From: Nitzschia sp. pyKryTriq1
Taxonomy: Eukaryota; Bacillariophyta; Bacillariophyceae; Bacillariales; Bacillariaceae
Assembly (NCBI GenBank): GCA_956465555.1
Contig: OY101115.1
Location: 3,882,120 to 3,946,119 of the forward strand
Reading direction: 5' to 3'
Length of the DNA stretch: 64,000 nt
In this document: positions 52,292 to 62,677 of the stretch, piece by piece
Layout: each line of letters starts with the position of its first letter
Numbering within the stretch: position 1 is the stretch's first letter
The notes under the pieces: generated by a model
Told to the model about the DNA's origin: nothing
Databases searched by the model: none
What the model saw: only the letters and a program-made list of their open reading frames with translations
Position numbers and translations under genes: made by a program

Positions 52292-52954
52292 CTACACTTT
52301 CATGACTTCCTTTTCCTTCTTATCCACAATATCTTCAATTTCCTTCACTTTCTTATCGGTCATTTTTTGCAGAGCATCCTGAGCGTCTTTACTTTGATCT
52401 TCAGAAATATCACCACTCTTTTCTAGCTTTTTGACTGCGTCAACATTACTTCGACGAATATTGCGAATGGCCACTTTGCCCTCTTCCCCAATCGCCTTGC
52501 ACTGTTTCAACATTTCCTTACGACGGTCTTCTGTAAGGGCAGGGATATTAAGGCGGATGATACTTCCGTCGTTTTGTGGAGTCAGCCCCAATTCTGCCTC
52601 GATGATTGCGCGTTCAATGGCAGAAAGAGAACTCTTGTCGTAAGGATCGACCGTCAGTTGCTGCGCCGAAGGGGCGGAGATAGTTGCCATCTGGTTGATG
52701 GGCGTTTCGGCCCCATAGTACTCGCATTTGACACGATCTAGCATGGATGGATTGGCACGGCCTGTTCGGACCGTTCCCATGTTTTGAATGACAGAGTCAA
52801 TGGACTTGTCCATGCGGTCCTCGGCATCTAGTGTGGCTTCTTCCACGCTGGCCACGAACAGGGGAAGGGTTCGGAAAGCAGGCAGAGGAAGATTCGGCAC
52901 AAAGGCGGCCGTTGAGATGACCGAAAGGGACAACAGGATCGCTTCGAGCTTCAT
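52292..52954 (-). CDS. RRF: Plastid ribosome recycling factor
   Basis: 220 residues from the ATG that begins a bipartite plastid presequence: signal peptide MKLEAILLSLSVISTA, then AFVPNLPLPAF, a clear ASAFAP-type junction. The mature part is a complete ribosome recycling factor: TVRTGRANPSMLDRV, YYGAETPINQMATISAP, LTVDPYDKSS, GSIIRLNIPALTEDRRKE and the C-terminal helix DIVDKKEKEVMKV. It frees plastid ribosomes from mRNA after termination together with EF-G. An upstream ATG-less extension exists but is not used. It converges on the Notch-repeat gene, 167 bp away. Confidence 0.95.
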   Translation of the reverse strand: MKLEAILLSLSVISTAAFVPNLPLPAFRTLPLFVASVEEATLDAEDRMDKSIDSVIQNMGTVRTGRANPSMLDRVKCEYYGAETPINQMATISAPSAQQLTVDPYDKSSLSAIERAIIEAELGLTPQNDGSIIRLNIPALTEDRRKEMLKQCKAIGEEGKVAIRNIRRSNVDAVKKLEKSGDISEDQSKDAQDALQKMTDKKVKEIEDIVDKKEKEVMKV

Positions 52955-54155
52955 GATAGAGTCAGTCTTTCGATTCAATATATGTGGTCTTCTATTGGAT
53001 TGAGTATTGTGCCAACGAACAGTGTCGGAATATGTTGTGGTGTCACAGTGAAAGCTACCTCTGTTGTGAGTTGAGGATCGATGATACCAGTACTACATAC
53101 TATTACAGTATTTTGCCCACCGCGAACCGCGATCCGATGGGCGATGATTTTCGAGATCGATCGGCGGAAGCTGGGCGGAAGCGCGCTGAAAAGTACGTCA
53201 GTTGTGGCCAGGATAAAAAGCTTTGTATCAAAATTCCAGATTCCTCCCTTCAATCATTCTTCGCGATGATGACGTCATCAGTGGTTTGCATGCGTGCGTG
53301 TGCGGGCTCAAAGACGCAAGCACAACTAAAGCAGTTACCGCTCTCTCTCTACCGGTACTCTCTACTACTAGCTCTCTACTCTAGTAGGAGAGTAGAGAGT
53401 AGCTACTCTACTACTAGAGTAGAGAGTAGAGAGACGACTCTCTCTCTACTACTGGTACAGGTAGAGAGGGCCTACTGCGATACTGCAGTAGTTTTTTATA
53501 AATAATCTACCATAAAATCTACTAACAATAACACGGGGTTCTCATCTCCGAAATCGTGCAAGTCGGAGCATTTTCACCCCTTTTCGGCGAAATCCTTGAA
53601 CCTCGAAGTCGGTACAAGTAAGGCACAAGCCGAAAGCACGGTTCGCTAGTAGTAGTGGTACGAGTACTAGCTCTCTAGAGAGAGGTACTACTACTACTTA
53701 CTCTCTCGAGGTACTCTACTACTACTACTACTACTAGAGCCGATGCAATTTAGCAACTACTGTACATACCTTGATGGTAACAGCACTCACACTGTATACT
53801 ACAAGTACTTTTACTTTCGTTTTAGGCAGAGGGGTCGAGCTACTACTACTAGTAGCTTGCCTCATCTTCAGCTCTAGAAACTCTGTGCAAGGAAACGTCG
53901 AGTCCTCACGCGTTCTCATTAACCAGGGAAGAAACACCAGCAACGGCCGCATCGAGCTTCACAAATAGCAGCGCCACTCGAGCACGCTGCATTCCGCGAA
54001 CTTACCCGCCGCCGACAACGATGTGCTGCTGCTGAATGTCAAGAAAGAGAATGCCGCACCCCCGAAGGAGATCACTGATGTCTGTCAAGAAGACGATTGG
54101 TGGATGGATCAATTCTTGCTGCTGATAAATGTCAAGAAAGAGGAGCAAGCCTCTT
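52955..54155. other. Intergenic, low-complexity and hairpin-rich
   Basis: No convincing gene. 53340-53480 and 53640-53740 consist almost wholly of CTACT, CTCTCT and ACTAGT words and can fold into long hairpins. Near 54020-54145 the phrase AATGTCAAGAAAGAG occurs twice after GCTGCTGCTG-like bases. Confidence 0.55.
53340..53480. repeat. CTCT/CTACT palindromic low-complexity tract
   Basis: Alternating CTCTCTACTC and GAGTAGAGAG blocks with an imperfect dyad centred near 53400 (AGTAGCTACT). Confidence 0.75.
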
Positions 54156-55406
54156 TCACTGTTGTACAGTCGTTTGGTTGCTAATACTTGCAGCCGCCTC
54201 ATGTTGTTTCAGGTAAGCCAATTTGCGGAGCACTTTTTTCTCATTTCCTTGATAGTGGATACTTTTGAGAGACACGCCTTTATCCTCTTTTAAATGGCCA
54301 TGTTTCTCGTCAAATCCTCTGATGTTCGAGTTGCAGTATTTAAAGGTTTGATTGACTGGAGGCAATCGTTTCGTCAAGGAAGCACCAGCATCATTCGTAT
54401 CGTGTGCTTCAAAATGACGATAATCGGCATCCGTCGCCACGATAAAAAAGTACCACATAGCCATGTCCGTCACATACGGACGCTCTTCAAATTTTTCTTT
54501 CAACACATCCTTGTAGGGAGGCTTATACATTTCGATTTGGAACTCCACGAAGCGTGTGAGCATATCCAGTGACATGACAGCCCCAGCCCCGACATAAATC
54601 GACCAATTGTGCTTGTCCACCCGATTCTTGCCTTTATCACCAAATGAAACGAGCCCATCACATTGCGGTTCTTTGTTCCCGTCTATAGTCGTGTCCTGTA
54701 CATGCGGAAGGAGTTCACGTGTGGTCAATGGAGTTTTCAAAATAACATCTGCATCCAAGTAGAAGACTTGTTGTAGATTGTGTTGTTCCATAAACTGTTG
54801 CAATACAAAGAACCGCTCCATACAAATACGCTCAAAGGGCTCTCGAAACCCCCAACCCACTTGATAGACATTTCGAAAGGTTTGAATCAATGGGTGATCT
54901 CCATGGACATGACGGATAGATAGGCGGTCATGATTCTGCAGACATGTGGGAAGATGGATTTCCATCGGGTTGTCGTCTTCGTCATCCGGCGCAATTAGTA
55001 GGAGTATGACAGTGTTATTGTGATCCAACGTAGTACAAATCGCTTCCCACATGTAAAAGCCAGCAGGAATCGTCTTGTGATGTCTCGGTTGCGCCTGATA
55101 AATATATATTACTGGTAGCAACATATCGTCTTCTTCTGTTGTGACTTGTTCCACTGCAGCATTTTTCGTCGACGAAGATTGCCGTTGCTGATCATGATCG
55201 TCGTGATGTACAAAATCGCTGTCATCGTGAGCGCGAGGAATAATATTATCGGATTGACTGCTGACCAATACGGTAAGCCCAGCGTGAATGACAAACAAAG
55301 CCACCACCGCCAGGCGGAACAGCAAGGTCTTCTTGTTGTTGTTGCTGCTACTACTGCTGCTACTCCCATCATTATGCTGCTGACTGTTGGTCGCTCCCAC
55401 CGCCAT
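54156..55406 (-). CDS. Putative type II membrane glycosyltransferase
   Basis: 416 residues, ATG start, single exon. A short Ser/Asn-rich cytosolic tail, then a hydrophobic anchor (about 29-49), then a lumenal domain. The domain contains FYLDADVIL, a DxD-type metal and nucleotide-sugar site, followed by a WSIYVGAGAVMS block and YVTDMAMWYFF, in the style of GT-A glycosyltransferases. I cannot name the CAZy family. Poly-Gln/Ser in the tail is encoded by a CAG/CTG-type microsatellite nearby. Expected in the Golgi. Confidence 0.7.
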   Translation of the reverse strand: MAVGATNSQQHNDGSSSSSSSNNNKKTLLFRLAVVALFVIHAGLTVLVSSQSDNIIPRAHDDSDFVHHDDHDQQRQSSSTKNAAVEQVTTEEDDMLLPVIYIYQAQPRHHKTIPAGFYMWEAICTTLDHNNTVILLLIAPDDEDDNPMEIHLPTCLQNHDRLSIRHVHGDHPLIQTFRNVYQVGWGFREPFERICMERFFVLQQFMEQHNLQQVFYLDADVILKTPLTTRELLPHVQDTTIDGNKEPQCDGLVSFGDKGKNRVDKHNWSIYVGAGAVMSLDMLTRFVEFQIEMYKPPYKDVLKEKFEERPYVTDMAMWYFFIVATDADYRHFEAHDTNDAGASLTKRLPPVNQTFKYCNSNIRGFDEKHGHLKEDKGVSLKSIHYQGNEKKVLRKLAYLKQHEAAASISNQTTVQQ

Positions 55407-56455
55407 TGCTGCTGCTGCTGCTGCTGCCCGCTAATAGAATTTCTTTCAAAACATGAATGCCTTATTATCTCCTGCCATGTCAACAGCAAAGGTAATACAA
55501 TGAATGAAACCAATGATCGGTACCGGGTGTAAAGAACAAGAACGAGATCGCTGCAAGACTCATGCGACTCTTCCGTCTGTCGTCGCCCGATTTAGCGCGC
55601 CCGTTTCATGCGGACGTTTCTGACCGTTACGAGGAAGAACAAAATCAAAATCAAGATCTTCTTGATCGATCTCTTCTTCCAACATCGTACAGCAGCATTG
55701 GCTCCTAGATAGCTTTTCACACAATTCAGCAAATAGAAACATTCTATCAACATTGTCATCGCTACTTTAGTTTCACTATTGCAATTCTATTCGATCTCGA
55801 TCTAATCAGCCAGACTACTACATCTCTGATATCATCGTGACACAGCAGCAGGGGGGAGGTAAAGAGGCAAAGAAGAATAAAAGATGGAGTGCGAGAGAGT
55901 TACCGGTAGATCTTGAGATACAACGATCTACAGCTTGAAGAGATGGTTGTATTGACTGAAATAAAAATGCTATTGATTGGTTTGTTGACGTACAAGTATG
56001 AGTACCGGCAAAAGTACTGGATGTTGGATGCCATTGTCGACGTCTTGTGTCGTCGGTAGATACAGTACTCGTACTGAACGCATCTGGGCGCGCGCCCATG
56101 CGATCTGGTAGAGATGCGTACTGTACCTGTACCTGGTACTGTACAAGTGTACAGTACACACAGTACCTGGTATGGATACTGCGTATTACACTATAGGACA
56201 CAGACCGTCTACCAGTCTACCAGGGGGAGCGAGACAACTGATGCATGCTAGCATGACCCACTGCGGGGGGAGTGAACAGACCCATCTGCGTATGCGTTCG
56301 TACTGTATGTATCATTTTTGTCTTCATTGACCATTGAACATGAGATTATTGTTCTCCTCTCAGGGGATACAGCCTTACGACGCCTAGAAACACAGGGCAG
56401 GTGCAGAGATCTTGAAATTCAGGCGGATCGACAACATCGCTAGCGTTTGAGGCTG
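55407..56455. other. Intergenic
   Basis: About 1 kb. A 60-codon frame with an ATG (55560-55742, minus strand) is acidic and short; I cannot support it as a gene. A cluster of GTACC/GGTAC palindromes lies at 56115-56175. Confidence 0.5.
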
Positions 56456-58625
56456 ATGAGATCCAAACTCCAAAATCTTCCTCGTCGGTGGAGGGGCAAC
56501 CTTCCAGACGCCCTTCCTGGCGCCCTTCCCTCTCTTCGAATGAGGAATTTTCATTCCATGGGAATAATTTCGTCATTTCCGAGTCCTATCAGGTATCCTT
56601 CTTTTGATCCTTCTTCCGGGCGACGAACTGATGGTTTTCTGCATTCACAACGACGACTTTTCCATAGAATACCTGGTACATCGACTCGCGACATGGCGGA
56701 CATTGAGGATCGAGTGAGTTCCCACGTTGGTGTGTCCGTCAAGGATCCCGAAATCAACTTGCCCCTGAAAGAACTGGGATGGGTGAACAGGCGCCTCGCT
56801 GTATCGAAAGATGGGACCGTTCAGCTCCTGCTGAAAGTTCCGACCCTTCTACATCCCTCGCTCGATCAGCTGAAAGAACTTGTGAAGGATGCAGCTGAAA
56901 AAGAAATCAAGATATGTCTTTCAGAAAAAGGGTTGACTGATGCTGCAGGAAGCATAATGGTAAACGTCGAAGCCATTGCCAACAAACCGATTCCATTTGC
57001 AAGCGGGGGGGGCGAAGATCCTGCCGAGATTGAATCAAGACTCGGACCCGGTCTTGTCAGTGTGGCTCATTGTTTGGCGGTGTACAGTTGCAAAGTGAGT
57101 GGGTTGACTGCTACTCGTATGTCGCCGTTTTTTGGGTCGCGTCTATGTGCTTCTAAAAATTGTTCGTATCGTCAATATTAGGGTGGCGTGGGAAAGTCGA
57201 CCGTGGCGGTAAATTTGGCGTACGAACTTGCCCGACTCGGAGGAAGAGTGGGATTGCTTGACCTTGACGTGTATGGGCCATCGCTTCCCGTTCTCGTCAA
57301 ACCTGACGATCTTTCCGTTAGGGGATCTCCTCTCGGTAAAGGTATGGTATACCCAATTGAACACAAGGGAGTCAAGCTTTTGTCTCTTGGGTATGTATCT
57401 TCCAAGGTACGTATTCGCTGATCCTCCACCGACATTACTTAATCGACGCCCATTATCTTTACACAACAACATTCAAATAATAAATGACTGTGCTATACAG
57501 AGTGGTGTTCCCGGTAGTGGCCAGGATGGTGGTGCCGCTGTGCTGCGTGGTCCCATGGCGGGGAAAGTTGTAACACAATTGTGAGTTTAATAGTACCAGG
57601 ATGATTCGAACCGGGCAATGCGCGACCTTTGGTTTCTCACCCGCTGAAAAGATTGAAAGGGACGGATTGGGGGGACCTTGATGTACTCATTTTGGATATG
57701 CCACCTGGAACCGGAGACGTACAACTCACATTGTTGCAAGATCTTGATCTGAGTGGGGCTGTGGGAGTGACAACGCCATCCAAGCTGGCAATCGCCGATG
57801 CTCGGAAAGGTATTGCAATGTTTTCAGAATTGGGCGTTCCGACAATCGCCATGGTCGAGAACATGTCATATTTCGAGGTAAGTAATGCGGTTTCTCATGT
57901 GCCCATTCATAAGTCTGCGCTCCTCACCTCAGAGACTCTGCGCTCCTCACATTCAGTGCGAAGGTGGCACAAAGCACTATCCGTTTGGGAAGGGCTTTAA
58001 GACCTTTATGGAGGACGTTGAGATCGGGAACATGAACAGAGAAAATGTGTGTCAGTTGCCAATTTCGTCCGCAGCAAATGATGCGAATGATGTAGGTATC
58101 CCTTTGAGTTTGTCGAGACCTGAGGCAGCTAGAAGTGAGTTGGAGGCTTTGTCACGGCTCGCTCGAATTGTATCGAAGGAGCTATTGACGTTACCCTTTC
58201 GACCGGAGAACAGCAGCGGCTCAGTATCTTTTGAGGACAACTCCGAGACGTTTGAGCTTTCGTCCATTCAACTCAGTTTGGATGGTGATGCCTTCTTGAT
58301 TCGTGCATTTTCAGAGAACGGAGCCGTGCAAAAGCGTTTCCCCCCGAAAGATCTACGACGTCGAGACCCAAAGACGGGTTCGATACTCGAAGAGTTAAGG
58401 GAGGAGGAGGACAAACCTCCTGTGAAGTCAAAGCTTGGGATGGTGGAAATTCACCGCGCAGGTGCCATGAAAGATACCAGCAAGGATGTTCCTGAAAGTG
58501 TGGCGAAGAAATCAAAGGTTGGATACGAAGTTGCCTGGAGTGATGGTGCCAAGTACATTTACTCAAAACGAGCCATCGTGCTGGCTGCTGGAGGCAAGGT
58601 TGATAAGCAGCAGATTCATGAGTAA
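56456..58625 (+). CDS. HCF101: HCF101-like Mrp/ApbC Fe-S cluster carrier
   Basis: Five exons (56456-57094, 57182-57406, 57501-57580, 57652-57877, 57957-58625), introns of 87, 94, 71 and 79 bp, 612 residues. A MIP18/DUF59-type domain (about 85-155) precedes the P-loop NTPase: GGVGKST (across intron 1), DLDVYGPS, DMPPGTGDVQ, then ENMSYFECEGGTKHYPFGKG (across intron 4). The KHYPFGKG sequence and lack of CPxC are those of HCF101, which matures 4Fe-4S proteins. The C-terminal AWSDGAKYIY segment may be the DUF971 domain that HCF101 carries. The N-terminus is Arg-rich without a signal peptide, so mitochondrial targeting is more likely than plastid. Confidence 0.85.
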
Positions 58626-59029
58626 CCCGGCAGTTGAAGCGAATGAATTGGTACATGTTGTAGAACTACAAAGTGCTCTACCGTGGAAGTAATCCAATTT
58701 AATTGCGAAGGGGTGTAGCCTTTTATTCTACTATACATTTACACATCTAAACCCGCAGGTGTCTTGGCAGGGTGACAGTCGCTGTCCAGGATACCCAAGT
58801 CTTTCAATCAAAAATTAGGGTGGTGAAAGTAATTAAATTGCGAATGCCTCGCACATAGCGACATTGCCATGCCAATCGAGATCCGATTGGTGGAATGAAT
58901 GAATCAACAAGAATGGTCGTAACATAGTATGCCCAACCCGAGCAGAGCTTCTGCAACAGGCTTTAAAGATAGCGCGCGAGAGAGAGATGAGTTTCATAGA
59001 TGTGCGTGCATTGAAACCGAATCATCTCT

Positions 59030-60829
59030 TCATGGTAGATAGAGACCCACATTTGATGCTGCATGTGGGGAGGTAGGAGATGGAGGAGTTTGAACAAGTG
59101 ACTGAGCGTTTTCTTGGAGAGGCCGTCCACCATGACCAGTGCCATGCCAATGAAGGAAATCGTCGTCACTTGTCGATCCTTGCCGTTTCTGAAACCCATC
59201 ACTTGTCTGGTAGTGAGCGTTTGATCGATTTCGAGAGTCGGGCCTGACAAGTCCAAGAACTCGATCATCAGCGGTAGCATGATCATAATACCCAGCAGGC
59301 GCTGAATATTGGTTGGTATGATAGAGCCTCGCGTCTCCCGGGGTATCGGGTGATTGGACATTGTCCTTTATGGGATACTCAAGAGGGCGCATTTGTGGCG
59401 TGGACATATGCGATGAGTGTAGGGAATGTTCGTCGTAGTAACCTTCGTAATGCTCCCCGGCAGCCTCTTCCGGGGTATCCAGCATTGTTAACAAGGCCGA
59501 TGTCATCATGGATAGACCATCGTCCTCCTCGGCGCCCGAATGCTGTCTCCGCCTGACTCCTTGTGGCATTCTGCCACGAACCATGGGAGAGCGCTGGTTC
59601 TCATGTGATCTGTAATGACCAGACCCATCATGATGCTGATCATCTTCACGACCGTGATAACTTGAGGAAGGCAGCGCATTGTATTCAAAAGAATTTGACC
59701 TTTTTGCGCGCCAAGTCGGTCCACCTAGACCTTGAACATGTGTTGACGAGCCGCTTCGACCAGGAGCTTGAGGAGCGTCATAGTATACACTGCCGTTTTC
59801 GCTGGCATTGCTTGAGATAGACCCCACTCGAGGAAGGGGCACGTTGGGATCCCCGAGGTTTTGTACATAAACTGTTCGACCTGCTTGGACAACATGCTGG
59901 CGACCGCTGCCATCGGCAATGTTGAATGCACCAAGGCTGTTGCTGCTGTTATTTCTTCTCGGTCGATTCCATAGAGAGCTCGACGATGACTCGCCGTGAG
60001 AGCCCATCATGTCCATGTTAGACATCGCCGTATCGTACGAGGACGCAATGGAGGGTGTGGAGCTTGAGGCAGCAACATCTCGGCTGTGGCCGAGGGGTCT
60101 GCTTGCGCTTGGTGCGTAGATCACACCCTCTGAACTGCCTTGAGATACAGGTATAACTTGGGTAGATCCATCGATGGACAGGAATGTTAGCGTTCCATCT
60201 GTTACCACAAAGTGTCCCTGCTGGTATGCAGCAGGTAATTGTGTCACGTAATGAATCTTGTGCATGTCATTGGAACCTTGTTGCACAGGAGCGTGCTGCC
60301 TGCGCTCTTCTCCAGTGCTGCTCGTAGGTCTCCGGTCGTGATAGTTAAGCGGATGGTGATAGCGACACGTTGATCCGTACTTGCAGCGACCATTCTTCAG
60401 GAAGAAGATGCAGTTCGGTTCGTCGGGTCTTTGAGGGAGTACCTGCGTGGTAGACTCTCCCCCAGCGCTGTTCCACATCATTTGTGGAGAGTCATTCTTC
60501 CTGCCTCCACCGTTTAGTATTGAGTTCCCGTTCAGCGGTGAACTAGACATTTCAGACTGAGGCGGGTGGTTGAACTTGCAGCTCTGTCCAAACTTGCACG
60601 TTCCGTGTTTCATGTAGTACTGGCAAATTGGTTCGTTCGGACGCACAGGAAACAAGGGTTCGGTAGGATCCAGAGGCATCTTCATACCACCTCCGGTCTG
60701 GACATTCGAGGGGTGGTTGTACTTGCACGAAGCCCCGTATTTACACCGCCCTGTTCGAAGGTAGTCTCTACAGTCTTCCGCCGTTACCTCCGCAGGCTTC
60801 CTCTGCGGGAAAGGGGAAGAGACCGACAT
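59030..60829 (-). CDS. Triple CCCH zinc-finger protein
   Basis: 599 residues from the ATG at 60829. Three CX8CX5CX3H fingers sit in the N-terminal third: CRDYLRTGRCKYGASCKYNH, CQYYMKHGTCKFGQSCKFNH and CIFFLKNGRCKYGSTCRYHH. Spacing is the same in all three. Such fingers bind single-stranded RNA, and plant ZFN/HUA1-type proteins have this repeated design. The rest is disordered, rich in Ser, Gly, Arg and His, with a short region SPMVRGRMPQGVRRRQ. No RRM or KH domain. A role in mRNA processing or stability is expected. The converging HCF101-like gene ends 404 bp away. Confidence 0.88.
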   Translation of the reverse strand: MSVSSPFPQRKPAEVTAEDCRDYLRTGRCKYGASCKYNHPSNVQTGGGMKMPLDPTEPLFPVRPNEPICQYYMKHGTCKFGQSCKFNHPPQSEMSSSPLNGNSILNGGGRKNDSPQMMWNSAGGESTTQVLPQRPDEPNCIFFLKNGRCKYGSTCRYHHPLNYHDRRPTSSTGEERRQHAPVQQGSNDMHKIHYVTQLPAAYQQGHFVVTDGTLTFLSIDGSTQVIPVSQGSSEGVIYAPSASRPLGHSRDVAASSSTPSIASSYDTAMSNMDMMGSHGESSSSSLWNRPRRNNSSNSLGAFNIADGSGRQHVVQAGRTVYVQNLGDPNVPLPRVGSISSNASENGSVYYDAPQAPGRSGSSTHVQGLGGPTWRAKRSNSFEYNALPSSSYHGREDDQHHDGSGHYRSHENQRSPMVRGRMPQGVRRRQHSGAEEDDGLSMMTSALLTMLDTPEEAAGEHYEGYYDEHSLHSSHMSTPQMRPLEYPIKDNVQSPDTPGDARLYHTNQYSAPAGYYDHATADDRVLGLVRPDSRNRSNAHYQTSDGFQKRQGSTSDDDFLHWHGTGHGGRPLQENAQSLVQTPPSPTSPHAASNVGLYLP

Positions 60830-62677
60830 GGTTTCTGCTTTTGCTTTGTGTTCAAACCAAATCACGCCCCTTCCCAGCACACGGTGACAACAGCGTAGCC
60901 CTCCTATGTCACCCCGTTCTGCTCGCTTTCTAATCGCAGTGTTGTGTCCCGATCGAACAGTCAAGGCGAATCTTCCTGCGTGGATTTGCAGAGATGATTT
61001 CACACAGGAGACCAGAAAGCATTCCTATCGTGTGCTTCACACGAACGAAACAGATGATCCCGGATATCTTAACGGTAGATCACCCAACAGTTTTCAGATT
61101 AACACAACAGCTGCCTTGAACCCAAACTAACGTGTTGCTCTTGTCGTCTACAGTCGAAATGATGCTCGCAAGAGTATTGGTAGTACCGGTAATAATAAAA
61201 GGACGCCTCTCAACGGGTGGGAGCGAGAGGGTGCAATGCAAATTCTGCCGAAAGAGAAGGATCGATGATGATGAGGGATTCTCGAAAATCGGAGCAAATT
61301 ACTTCTTCGGAACCGTGGAAAACACAAACCACACCGACCGGAACGACGCAGAAAGGAACAGAAATAACCGCTACTTAACGATCCAAAGCAAAGACAACCC
61401 GTTAGATACCGCGGGATGATGTCGTCGCCTGTTGGCGGGAGCCATTACCATTAAATAAAATGCTGCAACGTCGATTTGGAATGACACAAAATGGGCCAAT
61501 CAAAAATGATTCTGGACTGCCTCCGCCCAAAAAAGAAAGGAGCGCTCCGTCGTCGTCGGCTTCATCATTCGCACGGCTGAAAAAGATGAGAGGGTTGCCA
61601 CCAAGCAACCCGAAACACGAGAAAAATGACGCTCTTTCGATGGCTTCCTTTTACCGACCCAACGCAGCGCTGAAACATGCGAAATTCGAAATCAACAACA
61701 ACAAATGAAATAACGTGGACTCACCAGAAGGAGCAGTGGATTTTCCTTCAACTTTTGACTTTGGATCTTGGAACGATGATCCTGTCGCAGAGGCGCTGTA
61801 GTGCCGTTTGGCGCGTTGCGGCAGATGGTTTCGGCTTTTCGTTGCTGTCGTGTGGAAGAAGGAAACAAGCGAGGGGGAACCCATTTTAGTCGAAAAATGC
61901 ACGGTACCATGCATGCATACGGTACAGTACCAGGTACTTGTATCCCCAAGCAAATGGTGCCAAGAGATACTGCCGTTCTGTACAAGTACCTGGTACCTGG
62001 TAGACCTACCGGTAGGTACCACCGTACCGGTACTACTCGCTCGGTGCAGTTGCGAAATTGAAAATGATGTAGCCCCGCCCGTTGACATGCGTGGCAGGGG
62101 CTACTTGTACCGGTACACGTGCCATCATGTGCATTCTCCGCTAAAGGTCGCTTCGCGCGCGGCAGCTGGCGAGTCCTGATGACGATGCTTCTTCGTCAAG
62201 GACGAAACAGCTCATCAACAGGTATAATAGCATCTTAACTTCAACAAGGCTTAACCTCGCTTGGCGAAGGCCCCATTATTGCAGAGAACAATAATCGTTA
62301 CCCTTCTATAATTATATAAGCCTCTATTCAAACGATAATTATATTATTCTTCGATACTAATATGCCCCAGGCGGCGTCGAGCACCCGGAGGCGCGACACG
62401 GTAGCCATCGGCTAGCTGGCGGAGGACAGACGCGAATAATTTTGGGGAGAACACGCTGTCATACACGCCGGTATGTACCGGTACGGTATGATACATCAAT
62501 ACTTGTACAGCCTCGCTGCTCCATGAGTGGTTTCTCTCTGTTCTCCCACCTCCCGCACCCACCACGATCCCTCTTTCCGGGTGCGGCTCAAAGCTCAAAA
62601 AGAAACCAATAATCAATCCACTTTGGGTTTCGGGTTGGTAGTATCTAATAGAAAGCGCCATTGAAAGGTTCGAAGAA
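60830..62677. other. Long intergenic stretch
   Basis: About 1.8 kb. Contains the promoter of the CCCH gene on its left side and of the aquaporin gene on its right. 61905-62045 is packed with GTACC, ACCGGT and CCTACCGGTAGG palindromes. One possible small gene is listed separately. Confidence 0.5.
61460..61708 (+). CDS. Possible small or partial gene (unknown)
   Basis: 82-codon frame with ATG, basic and Ser/Pro/Lys-rich (MLQRRFGMTQNGPIKNDSG, PPPKKERSAPSSSASSFARL). Its composition looks protein-like but no domain is seen and no splice partner was found. It could be a gene relic. Confidence 0.2.
   Translation: MLQRRFGMTQNGPIKNDSGLPPPKKERSAPSSSASSFARLKKMRGLPPSNPKHEKNDALSMASFYRPNAALKHAKFEINNNK

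Noticed and set aside
52984-53505. 173-codon frame left of the CTACT tract
   Set aside because: Runs into simple repeats, no domain, no splice context.
57600-57650. tRNA T-loop-like GATTCGAACC inside an intron
   Set aside because: The flanking bases do not pair to form a T stem on either strand and no acceptor, D or anticodon arm is found. It lies in a well-supported intron of the HCF101-like gene.
61651-62088. 145-codon minus-strand frame in the 61-62 kb gap
   Set aside because: It is built partly of the intergenic palindrome words and has no domain.
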